Shown here: in pieces, positions 32,762-45,481 of the stretch
Layout: each line of letters starts with the position of its first letter
Numbering within the stretch: position 1 is the first letter of the stretch
Assembly (NCBI GenBank): GCA_018292915.2
Contig: JACVVK020000014.1
Coordinates: forward strand, 1,289,501-1,353,500
Source of the DNA: Batillaria attramentaria
Taxonomy: Eukaryota > Mollusca > Gastropoda > Batillariidae
DNA: 64,000 nucleotides
Reading direction: 5' to 3'
The notes under the pieces: model-generated
Databases searched by the model: none
The model's input: the letters and a program-made list of their open reading frames with translations, nothing else
Told to the model about the DNA's origin: nothing
Made by a program: the position numbers and the translations under genes

Positions 32762-32781
32762 TTTGGTGGTGTTGGCTGCTC
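31463..32781 (-). CDS. zinc-finger gene first coding exon
   Basis: The acceptor AG is at 32783-32782 and translation starts at 32761 (MEEEEEKAPPTGG). A start in the preceding exon is out of frame, and the reading frame upstream there has a stop without an ATG. The N-terminus has an in-frame duplicated segment (PPVNPENKNQETNNTDNQ, twice). Three fingers follow: FCTTCRF...HRHTAH (residue about 93), YVCGKCDF...HQKDLH (about 263) and YECDICDY...HRKLH (about 292), then an acidic stretch and KKKKTRQEVDPAKYFE. The donor is GAG|GTATGC at 31462. Confidence 0.9.
32539..32750 (-). repeat. in-frame tandem duplication (102 bp) in coding sequence
   Basis: GACTATCAACGGCACCTTGA occurs at 32539 and 32641 on the plus strand, 102 bp (34 codons) apart. 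The encoded segments differ by two residues in length and a few substitutions. Confidence 0.95.
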
Positions 32782-35358
32782 CTGCAAGCACACACAATGT
32801 AAAGGTATTTAGCAAACAGATTTACAACAGCTGAATGTTACGAACATGATTTACAGTGTATAACAAAAACATTCCTTGTACATCTCTTGTTTTTCTGAGA
32901 GGTTTCTTTAGGTGCCTTTAGCATGCTTATATGGAAGGATTTTTGTAATGTAAGTGGTAGGAATCATCATGTGTTTACAACTGATGAAAAAAGACACTGA
33001 TGGTCTGAAACACAGACCGGCTTTGCTCCCCCCCCCCCCCCCAACAATAAATAAAACCAACCAACAACAGCAACTGACGACAAAACACTGAGATGCCATA
33101 TACGACCTGTCAAACGTTTCCTTCATACTCGAGGAATTTTACAACTAAAGGCATACAAAACAACACACACAACCACCACTGTATATCAGTGAAAAAATAA
33201 GCATCATAATAAAAGAACAGGTGTTTATCTACTCTACTGACACCCACCCACCGGCCCCCCTCCCCTCCCCCCCCTGTTCCGCTGTAATAAGAAACAAAAG
33301 AACCAGAACACACCATCACTGAGCTCTGAGTGTGACACGCTCGAATGAACATCAAAATGTATATGAATGTACGGTCTTTGATTTCGCGACAGTCTCTGGG
33401 GGCTGCCCGGTTTGGCGGCGACTCGGTGTCACTGACGGTCCCTAATGGGACCCTGGCCGTTCTGTGTCAGGATGTCCCGTAGGTCGGTCTGTCTGCCACG
33501 TGTAGTGATCAGATTGTCGACTTTACGCCAGTGAGCAATATTCCGTCTGTCACAAACACATCGGTCGCTGAGCCGGCCGCGCGCACCCCCATTCCCTGTA
33601 CAGTGCCGCGAGCATCGTTTTATGGCAAAAGAAAACTGAGCGAAGACGGCGGTCGACCTCTGCTCAGTCCCTCCCTCTCTCTCCGCTCAGTCAGAGCATA
33701 CATACACAGATATGATCATTCGCCCGTCACGCATGGATGACCATGCCAGTGCGTGTGACGCCGGTCTGATTCACGTTTCGTTGACTGCCGCCATCCCCTA
33801 CCTGCCCCACCCACCTCTCCGCTCTCTCTACCCCCCTCCCCCCCCCCTCCCAGCAAGGCTTCGTGGCGACAGCCTTCATCCGTCACATAACCTTCCGGGC
33901 CCACCCCAACCACCCCCGATTCCACCTCCCTCCCCAATTCACTCCAGGATACGGCCTTCTCTCCGGCCCAAAAGTTAGCACGAGTTCCGTCTAGCCTATT
34001 GCTGGCATTACGACTGTCACTAGCGCTACCTGTACTGATTTACCCGCTGTACTGTCACATCCATTCTGAACTCAGACAAAGACTTGATTGATGTACGAGG
34101 ACTGAAACTGATCAGCATCCTTTTTAGGCAGTGGCTTTAACAGTGGTACCCGAGACGCGGTTCTTGACTGACGTGATGTCACTATGAGCTGTCCTGTTTC
34201 ATTGCGCTCAGATGATTTCTTTTCCGTGCAAGGGCCATTGACACGCAGTTGTACGTGCACTTGTGAATAGCACACACCTTGCTGACTATTATGAAAGAGA
34301 CTGTTTGCCAAGAATGGGCCCATTTTGGGCCAAGTCTAATGGGCGCGGAATGATTTGAAGGATCTCCTTTACGGCACTGATCAGTACTGACAAATCACTC
34401 TAGCCCAACCCTCTCTGCCGCTCTCCTATAACCAGCAGTGATAACTCAGTGGTTTGCAAGGACAGTTTACAAAATGAGACGGCCTCACAATTGATACCAG
34501 TCACGGGCTCTACCAGTTTCTAGAAATAAGCAAAACACCTGTAATCATGGGAAAAGCCTCAGGGGCAGCCTTAAAAATCAGTGATACACCGGCACAAGTT
34601 CGGCATATCGGCGGACAAACAACTCTCTCTCTCTCTCTCTCTCTGTGTCATTATGCGAGATGAGGGGTTCACGTCAGTGAAAGAACCCCAGCCTCCGGGC
34701 AGCAAAACCATCGAGCAACAGTTTTCCCCTATAAGCGGCTAGGCATCTCTAAGAAACAATCATGCTCATGCATATATTCTGGGCTCGAGAGGGAACGCCC
34801 TTTATCTCTTTGTCGGATCTCCGACCCTCGGCTTTGCTTCTATATATGCCGAATTTTAAAAAGAAAGGTGGTTCGCTTAAATAATGACAATGGATGTACA
34901 GCTTGCTTATCGATCAATGTGAAGGCGCATGACTGTATCAAAGCTTGAGGAAAGTGAAGCCAGTGTTTGACCCCCCCCCTCCCCTTTCTCTATGCCGAAT
35001 TGAAAGGGTTCGCCGAGAATGACAAGCTTGTTTAACTGAGTGACTGAGGATGCGTCAAAGCTTGCAAAGCCAATGTCTTGTGAGTGAAAAACCGGCGACC
35101 GGCAGTGACCGAAAACCTAAGCCTACTGCGGAACATTGCTTTCAATACAACAGCTCACTTAAGCGAAGCCAATCAATAACTTATAAGTGATGTCCACTTG
35201 AAGCGTAAGTCAATGATAACGGGCGACAGTCTACGAAATGCAGACATAAGGCCGGCCTCACTGTCCGTAAGCTGAGTATCAGTCATATCATGATAAACTG
35301 TACAGAGCCTGGCACCACTCACTTTGATTCTGTTCACAGCCGCAATAAGCTGTGCAGG

Positions 35359-35431
<73 letters not shown>

Positions 35432-35930
35432 TGACAGAGTCAATACCCGGCAGATATGATTAGTAGGCATGATTCAATAACCGACACCGAGCTGCTGCAT
35501 GGCAGATGCGGCATTACTATCTCCTGCAGGAAAAACAATGAATTAGTTTAAGGACCGAGCGAGCCTGAGACTCGGTGCATCATTGCCTCTATCAAATGTT
35601 GGGTCGAGAGTTTCGGTTTCTGACAAGCCGCCGGCGTGGTTAGAATCAGCAACTGGCAATAACGCTTACTAGTACGCATAATTATGTGATTTTGCTGCTA
35701 TCGACAGCGGGGCAGCAAAACACCAGTTGCAATCAACTCACAACAGATACATAGCAGCATGATATCTGCTAATACATCAACTTGAGTGCAAACCTGACTG
35801 CAGTAAAACTTTTCTCGGTTCAACTGAACCTGAACTAGCGCCGGTCATGTAACCAAAAAGTACACACCACTTCTGGAGCGCAAAGCCCGCACCGCTGACA
35901 CTGACTGTCAACCGAAACTTACCGGCGACA
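32782..35930 (-). other. large 5' intron of the zinc-finger gene
   Basis: No coding exon is recognisable. It contains C-rich stretches (33029-33042, 33255-33272, 33832-33850), a CT run (34622-34644) and a long AC array (35360-35429). Confidence 0.5.
35360..35429 (+). repeat. (AC)35 microsatellite
   Basis: Uninterrupted AC array. Confidence 0.97.
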
Positions 35931-36150
35931 TCATGATGGTCTCGACGGATCAACAAGTGCTTGCCCTGGCTGGAAACTGATTTCGAACTGCGGAAAACGG
36001 ACGGATGTTCTTAGTCGCCTGCTTCTGTCGAGTGTGGGTGACTGATGGACGACGCAGCAGTAGAGCCAGTCGGTACCGACAGAAAGGACACTGAAGTGTC
36101 TGCAGAAACCACTGGCTACACCAAGTGACACGTACCGACGCTGGCTCCGT
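35931..36150 (-). other. probable 5' non-coding exon of the zinc-finger gene
   Basis: On the minus strand the sequence reaches ATGATGTCGCCG followed by GTAAGT, a near-perfect donor at 35930-35929. Spliced to 32781, its only ATGs open a short reading frame that is out of frame with the protein and overlaps its start. The 5' boundary is a guess. Confidence 0.45.
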
Positions 36151-36280
36151 CTCTGCCTACCTCACTCCCTCCCGATTTTCCTTTCCGCGTGGTATCTGAA
36201 CACCCAATCACTCAACCTGCCTCCCTCCGCACCAGATAGCTGGCTGTCGCTGCCTGTGCCGCGGGCGGCGCCTTCTCATC
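36130..36280 (-). promoter_or_regulatory. possible promoter of the zinc-finger gene
   Basis: Just upstream of the putative first exon the sequence is GC-rich (GCCGCGGGCGGCGCC at about 36257-36271) with a CCCAATCA word at about 36204. No TATA box. Positional inference only. Confidence 0.25.
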
Positions 36281-37462
36281 CCTGGGAATGTCCAATGCCA
36301 GCGTCTGCTGTCAGTGACAAGACACTGCGCGTGTGCTACCACAACGGTCACGGTGCACGCGAGGCCGGGCGTCTCAGCCACGGGAGGAGGCACAGGGGGT
36401 TGGAGGAGGGAGGGGGCGGAGACTAAAGGCGCGGCAGCAGCCGCGACGCGCCGCTTCTGCGTCCACGAGATCATGAAATGTCCGGTGGCGCCTTATTGTG
36501 TGCTATTGTGCTTCAACTGGTACCACGCTGGTAACTTCAGTGACAATAATTTTGCAGTAACCCCTGTGCTGTTTTCTACGCGGCGACTGTGTCTGTGTGT
36601 ATCACTGCTTCCTGACTGCCACCACCGACTTTTACTTCGCTGGTCATTTTCTGGAAATACGGGTCATCAACTGACTGAGTCAGCACTATGACTACACACT
36701 GATGCCACCACTACCCACTCACCCACCGAGTCGGCGGCAGCAGTGATCGGTCTTTCTGAGAGAAAGGCGTCTATTGGTTGGTGGTTACTGACACGGCATG
36801 TCCGGGCTCCCGACTACCATCTCTGGCGGCGTGCCGATACAGCCGCCCTCGTGTCTCCAGCCACCGCTGACGGCCGGATTTGACATGAAGTCACTAGAGT
36901 CGCTACTGCCCTGGGTCACAGGCTACCCGGTTACTGGCTGGGCCGTCTCCCAGTCTCTCTTGCTTTCTTTCTCCCTGAGACAACCGGCCCATTTTCCCAC
37001 CTCTAGTACCTCTCTCTCTCTCTCTCTCTCCCCGAGCTCTTCTTTATTATATTAGATAGCTTTAATAGTGTTAGCAACGACAGGCACGAAAACTGACCGC
37101 GTTAATCGCCTCAACCGCTGGAAAATAAAATTTTCTTCATTCATTATTCTCTGAGGCAAACCGCGGGACCGTGGCCGAGCGAAACCACCATTTCCTCGAA
37201 AATTTTATTCAGTATTTCCTCTTGCGTCTGTCAACAAGTCTTGTGTGTACTCCGCTAAGCAAATACGCTTTCAGAAACTGGAAAGCCACAATACTGAGAA
37301 ACAGCTTTATCCAAATTAGTTCCTGCTTGCTTGTTCTTGCCTCTCCCCCCCTCCCCCTCCTTTCATACCCCACCCCCCTTCGCTGAGTGTCCTCGAACAG
37401 ACATCTCCCCTCCCATTCCAACTATTGAACAACTCGGCCTAAAACGGTACTGTACTTTATGA

Positions 37463-37535
37463 AATGACAGCCTCGATGGCCTAGTGGATGGGTCTCCCCT
37501 CTAAAGAGGAACGAGTCCGCCTGACGTAGGACTAT
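37463..37535 (+). mobile_element. degenerate tRNA-like sequence (possible SINE head)
   Basis: TGGCCTAGTGGATGGG resembles box A and GGAACGAGTCC resembles box B (GGTTCGANTCC) with two mismatches, about 35 bp apart. No body or tail recognised. Confidence 0.35.
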
Positions 37536-37855
37536 CCAAACTGAAACTGCAGCCTCTCTCATCCAACAAAAGCGGACCGTGCTGAACTAAGAGGAGAACA
37601 ATTATCTTCCGATCTGAGGCACTCGACTTAGTCAGTGACCCCTTTCACCTGGCACCCGCTGATACAGTATCTGTCTATTGTACTGCTGGGCCGCGGCGTC
37701 AGCATTTGCAGCGACTTGTTGCTCCGCTATTGGGAGTCGATAGGGATCAACACCAGATAACCCCCCCCCCCCCTTCATCCAAACACCTAGTTTTCTTTCA
37801 CTGACAAAGAGGACCCGCTATATATACATGTCGGCGAAGCATGATACTGAAATTG

Positions 37856-37922
37856 CGTTCGTTTGTTTTGTCACCACTAACTGAAAGTGTTCGTTTGTTT
37901 TGTCACCACTAACTGAAAGTTT
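37856..37922 (+). repeat. tandem duplication of about 32 bp
   Basis: GTTCGTTTGTTTTGTCACC followed by ACTAACTGAAAGT occurs twice in direct succession without change. Confidence 0.95.
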
Positions 37923-38088
37923 CAGTTCTGTCAGTTTTTCGGTTCTGCTTGTCGCTATTTGTGCTTCACGAAAATTTACTGTGCATGTTGTCGGGTAAAA
38001 AAAAGAAAGAATTGTTAACATTTTCAATTTTTCAACTTTTTGTGTTTGTCTTTGTGAACACCAGAGAGACAATGACAATGACAATGAT

Positions 38089-38146
38089 CCTTTATTTATC
38101 AACGGTAAAGCTATTGGCACAGTTACCATTTTCAAACTTGCCGTTG
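38089..38146 (+). repeat. interspersed repeat with CAACGG...CCGTTG ends
   Basis: CCTTTATTTATCAACGG then, 36 bp on, CCGTTG. Same arrangement as 45317-45380. A GA run follows at 38147-38165. Confidence 0.7.
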
Positions 38147-38963
38147 AGAGAGAGAGAGAGAGAGACGGCGGCGACGACGATGATGATGTGACATGTATAA
38201 TGTTATGAGCTTCTTTATCGTTCAGTACACAAAGCATCCGTTTGTTACTGGCGCCAATAAAAATGCAGGAAACTAAAAGTTCAGTGTCAACCGATGCCGT
38301 CTGAAGCACTGACACTGGGAAACGGGAACCATTTCAATGTCACGTTTCGCACAAACATACGACCAGTGTGTCTGTCGTGCTTGTGCAGAACTGCTTCCGC
38401 CATGAGTTCAGAAAGTATAACCAGAGAGACAGTACACATGTGCAGAGAGAAAAACAAATGACTATGTGGTTCTTCGGTAAACACAATCCCTTGCCAACAT
38501 ACTCGCCACTGACTTCATAACCGATTTACCGTCAATGACTTCTCCGTCAGTAATTTCCTCAAAGATACTTGGACAGTTACTGTATCCCTGCTATTTTTAG
38601 CAGGCGTGAACACGAGAATTCAGCAATGACAAGTAACTCCAGGAAACTTTAATTCACTGTTTGCAGGATACATTGTGACACTATCAGATGAATCACTAAA
38701 CTGATGAAAGCGGACCGAAATGCACCCCCCCCCCTCCACCCTCTCTCTCGCCACTATCAGTCACGGAAGCTGATGACCGGGGACTGATCGGTGGCATGGT
38801 TTATTATCTCGTGTTTATTTGCGGTTCATTCTGATCCGCGTAAAGCCAAAGGTGGGTTGTGCTTTTGGTGCAGGCGAACCAGGCTTCAGTGCAGGAGCGG
38901 ATCGGCATCCCGGGCAAGTCACTGATACAATGATGAAAGTGCGCGCAGCCCGGCCTAAAATAA

Positions 38964-38965
<2 letters not shown>

Positions 38966-39022
<57 letters not shown>

Positions 39023-39038
39023 CGAGAGAGAGAGAGAG
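38966..39038 (+). repeat. (TG)n(AG)n microsatellite
   Basis: About 27 TG units followed by an AG run. Confidence 0.95.
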
Positions 39039-40273
39039 GACATGGGAAAAGGGCGTGCGAGCCTACTTTGCTCGCAGAAAAAACAACCACCAAAAACAAA
39101 AAAAGAAAAAAACCTGTTTTTCAAGATTGAGATTAAAGTTGGTTCAGTTCTAAAAGATACGCAGACAAACAACGACGCATGTCACAGAATGCAAGTGAAC
39201 TGACACATCACGGCACAATACAATAATCTTGATCCGGTTACAATAAACCTGATCCGGTTCCAACATCGCCAAACGGTGCGAACTGTGCAAAACATCACCT
39301 GTGTGGTATCATATTACACCTTCTCTGACACCTTTCCCGCTAATCCACTTCAGTCCCTGTCCCTTCGTCTCAACCCCCTACCCTTTCTATCTGGAACTGC
39401 TGGTAAGACCATGACCTTAGCATTGACAAATTGCGACAAAGCCCGCTTAGTATTTCTTTTTGTAAACAAACCAAAAAAAAACAAAAAAAAACCCACACTG
39501 GAAGCGAAGCGGTACCAGTATTAATTTCTCAGTCAGGTGTAACACAAACCGAAGGAAGGTAATCCCTACAGGCTGCTTTCTCGTGAGTTATTTAGGCTCC
39601 GAGATACACGGATACTTTTGCTCTTGTTTCGAAACCTGTGCTGGAATGTCCTCATACACAAACACCGACAAACCTTTTTTTTCTGCCAGTGGTATGCGCG
39701 GTCATGAGCTCACTGACGGCGGCGGAGACTGACACCGGTACATTCTCTCGCAGAGTTTACCGTGAGTTCAAGTGTGTGTGTGTGTGTGTGTCACAAAGGG
39801 TCGGGATGGGGGGGGGGGAGGGGGTACTAGAGAGAGTCTAGAGGAAGGAGAAACTTGTGTCTTTCTTCAATCTTCTCCCCCCCCCCCCCCCCCGCTTCCT
39901 TAGCTCCGCACCTCTAAGATTCATCTCCTGTACCTATACTCCCGTTCGCGCGAGGGCACAGGGATAAAGTCACGCCGCGTTTAGCGCACAATGGCTTCCT
40001 GGTAAACTAAACATGGACTTTTACCTCCAAAGCTTAAATTCAGCTTCAAGATTGTGGGGGTGGGGGTGGGGGGTGGGGTGTATCGTCTGCCATTCTAGCC
40101 TATTCCAGGCTGCATTGTATTCAGATTCGACAGAAAACAATGGCAGGCCGATTTCTGCTCTTGACTGCTGGAGTGGATTTAGTCAAGGACTCACGGCAAC
40201 CAAACCCTGATTACTTGAACAAGATAGTAGTAGGCGTTTTCTCAACAGTCGGTGCTGCTGGGTTTGCAGTCGG

Positions 40274-40435
40274 TGTTTCAGTTTGAGGCTGCCTGACACC
40301 TATGGTACAGATCTGTCGGTAGAAGTGTATTGAGATATAAAGAAAAGCCTCTCTCTCTCTCTGTTTCAGTTTGAGGCTGCCTGACACCTATGCCGGATAC
40401 AAATCTGTCAGTAGAAGTGTATTGAAATGAAAGAA

Positions 40436-40489
<54 letters not shown>

Positions 40490-40508
40490 AACACACACAA
40501 ACACACAC
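40274..40508 (+). repeat. 89-bp duplication followed by (CT)n(CA)n
   Basis: GTTTCAGTTTGAGGCTGCCT occurs at 40274 and 40363. Each copy ends in a CT run, the second extending into CA repeats. Confidence 0.9.
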
Positions 40509-41756
40509 CGCTTGACACACCTGAGTCAATTTCCTAGGACGAAGCTGTGGAGCCGAAGGCCTGTCACAAATTTATATCGCAACAGGCCGTGCCAGTTTCC
40601 ATTTAACCCGCGTCCACCCGGGGTACGCTTGCCGCCAGCTGAGCCCCGGGCGGCTCAGTGACAATTATGCACTGTGTACTAGACTCAGTTCCAGCAGTCC
40701 ATTCCGTGTACCGAACCCCCCACACACAATTCCAGTCGCAGCCAATTTGTGCCGAAATTGAGAGCCAACCGTTTCTGTGACAATAAAAGCTCCCCCTTCC
40801 CTTCCCACTTGCCCCCCCCCCCCCTTCTCTTTCATTTCTCCTCGAGTCACGCCGAGCCTGCGCAGTCGTGCGTGAAGTCTCAGGAAAGATGCAGGGTCTT
40901 CTGGCCACTTCACGTCAACCGGGTGTAATTGAACACCCCTGTGGTGGGTGAGAGGAGGTCTGACTCCGCGGTGGCTAGTATGCAATTAGCTGCAAGAAGG
41001 TGAAATGACGCCTGACGGTTCTTCTTGAGCTAAACGCGCTCAGTCAGTGCCGGGGGTTTGAATTGCTGACACCCGACAAACGAAACTGACGAGTGTCCAA
41101 CCAGTGAAAGAAATAACTGACATGAGTTAAAAATTAAAAAAAAAAGAAAAAAGAAAGGAGACTGAACACACTAGGCGGGCAATGCTGGCCGAAGCAGATT
41201 TGACAATGTGAGTTGTCGCCGACACACTACACGAAACGCACATTTCTGTGCGGAACCAGCAACGATTTCTTTTCATTCTGAAAGCCGGATATGTTCGAGT
41301 GAAATCGGCATTTGACAACAATTCAGAAACAGTTTCTCAGAACTACCCGGCGCATATCAGACCTGACACAATTCTTCTCATTTTGTCCGCTCAGTGGCGT
41401 CAGAGTGCGTTGAATCAGTTAACATACAAACGCTCAGAAGCAGTTCTCAGGACTACGGTACACGAGGACTGAACTGACATGAAGCAGGAACTTTAGTCAT
41501 CGCTGGAACAGAAGCTCGGCGTCAGCATTCCGGAAGAAGACACCCAGCAGAAGAGAAGCTGATACTGTAAGTGTGGGTGGGGGGTGAGGCACATTGATGG
41601 GACAAAAATGCCACCTCCGGCCGAAGGAAACGCAACTGGTGGCCGACCTCCTCATTGTGTTATCTCCCGTGACAAACGAGTTGCAACCATGAATACTCTC
41701 TTGTGACAAGAAATAAATGGTTGTGGGGTCAGAACAGAAGCTGTGATTTTGGAACG

Positions 41757-41757
<1 letters not shown>

Positions 41758-41810
<53 letters not shown>

Positions 41811-41838
41811 GCCGGAGAGAGAGCCGGAGAGAGAGAGC
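41758..41838 (+). repeat. (GT)n(GA)n microsatellite
   Basis: GT array then GA array with two GAGAGCCG interruptions. Confidence 0.93.
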
Positions 41839-44038
41839 GCTCAGTCGGTAAAACTTTATTATTTAGCATTTAGTTTCTTTGGGGCACAGATACACACTAT
41901 ACAGTACACATTATGTATGTATGTATGTCTCCGCTTTGAGACAAAGGACAGTTAAATCGTCTCTAGTGCACTCCTGTAACCCGACCTTGACACCCACGCC
42001 CCGCACTGAGAAGGCGGCCGCAGCATCTTTCAGGGTTGGCTGGCTAACAGGAGAACATGGCCCCAAACCCCTTGTAATGCCCGCGACATACAGACCGAGA
42101 CAAAAGCAATATCTACACTCTTGATGACGGGCCATATATCCGAGATCCAGTCCCATCCCAGCCACCTTCCCTACAAAAAATACATTGCTGCCAACTGACG
42201 TGGGTTCATGGTGCGACGTAAATGGCACAACGCCGGCGTTATTAGCAGGTGAAGTAAAACTCAGTGAATTGTGACAAAGGCGTGTTTAAGAAAATTAATG
42301 TTTTGTTTTGTTTCCCAAACTCCTGCGATAACTACCGGAAAAGTTAAATCCTTACTAAGATTCTGTTCTCAGTCAAATCTCCCGTTTACGCAGACTGAAA
42401 ATCAACATTAAATGAACACGAGTTCAGTTTTCAGTCCAAGCTCACAGACCCCGGAGGCCAAACGCACGACACCATTAAAAATGCAAAAAATGTGGCCTTC
42501 TTTGAGCCACCGGCTAATCAACACGTTGATAAACAACTCTCAAGATACTTTCCCTCGCTGCCTCCTCGGTCAGTAACTATCACATTTCATTTCCCGCTAT
42601 ACATATCATTTTCTGGAGTCTTCACGCGAAACAAGCGGCATGACATGGAAAAGTTGGGGCTTCCCCCTCACTCTCGGTCGGCGTACAGATAGACAGGGGA
42701 TCCAGGTCAACTTCAGCTTCATGTAAATAGTTGCTCGGCCGATACTGAGGAAAACGGTCTAATCTCACAATAGTAATGCTGTGCTGCTGCTTCTCACAAG
42801 GAAATGTCTATCAAAGTCACATCTCTACTGAGCAGGGGATAGGGGGAGATGAGTAGGGAAGGGGGCTGGAGGGGGGAGGGGGAGGGGGGGCAAGTAAAGA
42901 GGAAGAATAAACGCGAGCGTGCAGAGCGTGTGTGTGTGTGTGTGCCGACGCGCGCGCGTTCATAATCATATTCATACATGCACTGACTTGAAATGATTTC
43001 CTTCACAATAGCATGCTGTTTAAATAACTCTTTGGGAGAAAAGAGAAGCGAGGCAGTGCCAGGCTTCAGACTGACGAGTGACCTTTCGCATCGGTTTTTC
43101 CAGATCAGTTTAGCAAGTCCGTGTTGTAGCCGCTTGATAAGTTATCGAGTGACAAATCCGGGCATCTTAGTACATGACTGTACGTATCTGAATCTGGCCC
43201 TAGCATTGTTCTCTTGCGAGAAGGAGAAACTTTGTGACTCCCAACAGGGGTTTCAACAGACTAGAACCTAAACCACACCAAGTTCAACCAGCGCGAGCAT
43301 GTTCAAGAGTCAACGCGACTGAACACCGTCTGATCTTGCTTGTTGCGAAATGATACTGAAATGATAAGGGAGACTGCAGTTTTTATTTCTGATCAGGTTT
43401 GCCATAATTCGTAGTCTCAGTGAAGACGATTTATACCTGACTCACGCATAATCCAAGTTTGCTTTTCTCAAGTGGGACCCAGGAAACGTATTAAGAAGTA
43501 TGTTTCTTAGACTGATATGCCACAAACCGGTTTCTTCAGAGCCAGCTGCAGTACGCAGAGTTAGAGGCTGTTGATTTTCTTACTGCTATTTGTTTTTTCG
43601 TCTTCTTTGGTGGTGTTCTGTTGTTGTTGTTGTAACTTAAGTGTTGTTGTCGGTGACAGTATAAGCCTAAGCGGCGTGCAGCTCTCTCTCTCTCAAATAT
43701 TGGCGTTATGCCACTGTCCTCCCCCCCCCTCCCTCCCCTCCCTCCTGCACTCCATCCCACCAACGTTCCACCCCCTACACACGCTGCTATCGCCAGCAGC
43801 AGCTACCTTGAACCACTCAAGAAGATAAAGTTTCCGCCGATACCTGGGTACCTGGTACCTGAACTTTGGTACCCCGAGATACCCGATACAGAGTCTGGCT
43901 CACTGTCACAAGACGCCAAGAGGGTACGGTGGGTGGGTGGGTGTGTGGGAGAGTGGGTGGGTGAGTGAGGTAGTTTTCGGGTTTCTTCTTCTAATCGGTA
44001 GCTTATCACGCGACCACAGCACGCACTGGCCCTCTAGT

Positions 44039-44185
44039 GATGAGCGGTAAAAGGGCGTATGTGCCTGTCAGGGCCCACGGTGCTTGGGACCTTTTTATCA
44101 AATTACGGTAGTTTTCCAGCGTGTCGAATGGTGAAAGAGCCTAAGTGTCTACGAAGCCCATGGCGTTGGGGAACATTTGTCAAAT
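44039..44185 (+). repeat. diverged 84-bp tandem duplication
   Basis: GATGAGCGGTAAAAGGGC...TATCAAATTA at 44039 and GTCGAATGGTGAAAGAGC...GTCAAATAAA at 44123 align with substitutions. Confidence 0.5.
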
Positions 44186-45316
44186 AAAACAACGTGCTAG
44201 GCTCGGTCAACACTCATCTACTATTGAATTTCTTCTTTTCTTGTTTTAGTTTGTAGTTGTTTTCATGTGTCGTGTAACAATGGCCAAACTTGTACCGTTG
44301 TCAATTGAAGAGTCACTGTCACTGCCAACTGTCAGTCTCCTTCTTTCCTCGTCCTCAAGCAAAAATCTAGCATGGTAGACGACGCTTATCAGCAGCTACC
44401 ATCCTCTACGCTTCTATACATCCACCCCCCAAAGCGATCATCAAATCCACCACCCCCCACTCCCCACCCCCATGCACTCAACCATTAGTACCGCTACCAG
44501 ATGCCGGTGCTCCACTGTTGTGGTTGTGTGGTGAGCCACTGATCTTGTCAGGTTTGATACAAGATTCTGATCTCAACTTCGACCACTGACACCAATCACT
44601 CATTTCCCTGCTTCTCATCTGCTGATCACCACCGCGGTAAATTTCCATCGCTGGAGACTGAAGCGCATGTCAAGTCATGGCGAAAGGTCGCGGCCGGGGT
44701 AAATTATATCATTGCAGCGCGAGTTCAAACGGAATGATTGGCGAACTTTTGATAGTAAGTATTATGAAAGTAATGACATTGTGGGTCCGAACACTTCCTG
44801 AAACAAAAATAACAAGAAACGAGGAACGGAAAGTCCCCTAGCCTGTCGTGCAGAGAAGACACCATCGAAAATTGGCGTGTAAACGGTCATTTTTCATTTA
44901 GCTCTTGTTAAAACATGAGGTTCCAGGCAATCTTGAAACTTGATGTCAAAAGTCTATAGCGGACAGAAAAGCGGAAATTCAGCAAATAAAGAGCGATTCA
45001 GGTGTCTGCAAATACTGAAAAAAACATCATTACCCTTGTTTATCCTAAAAGCCTATCGTCAAACATCGAACTACTGCTTGATTTACGAGCACTTAACTTC
45101 AAGAAAATAACCCGAAACCCCGAAGAAATGAACGATCAGAGGCGAATAACTAATAGCTGGCTGTACCCAAGAAACATCCCCTTGGGCCTGAGTGACACTG
45201 GGCTAATACTGATAGTACTGGCAAGCGATGATCGGTCGCTCTCAGTGCTCATGCAAATTGTCGCCAGAGGGATAAACACATAGGCTGGAAAGAGAGAGAG
45301 AGAGAGAGAGAGAAGA

Positions 45317-45380
45317 AAACTTTATTTTTCAACGGTAGAGGTAATTGACGTAAAACAGCCAATTTTAATACCTGCCGTTG
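45317..45380 (+). repeat. interspersed repeat with CAACGG...CCGTTG ends
   Basis: AACTTTATTTTTCAACGGT (to 45336) with CCGTTG at 45375-45380, flanked by a GA run on the left and, 45 bp on, a CA array. Confidence 0.75.
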
Positions 45381-45421
45381 CTAATTCTAGTAGTATCTAC
45401 TCTAGTAATGTCTATCTAAAT

Positions 45422-45425
<4 letters not shown>

Positions 45426-45477
<52 letters not shown>
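45426..45477 (+). repeat. (CA)26 microsatellite
   Basis: Uninterrupted CA array. Confidence 0.96.

Positions 45478-45481
<4 letters not shown>

Noticed and set aside
35931..36131. 66-codon minus-strand ORF in the putative first exon
   Set aside because: It ends in a stop just before the donor, has no recognisable feature, and is out of frame with the main protein. Kept only as likely 5'UTR.
38804..39172. ORFs encoding His-Thr or Val-Cys runs here and at 47600-48500, 52840-53200 and elsewhere
   Set aside because: Translations of CA/TG microsatellites.
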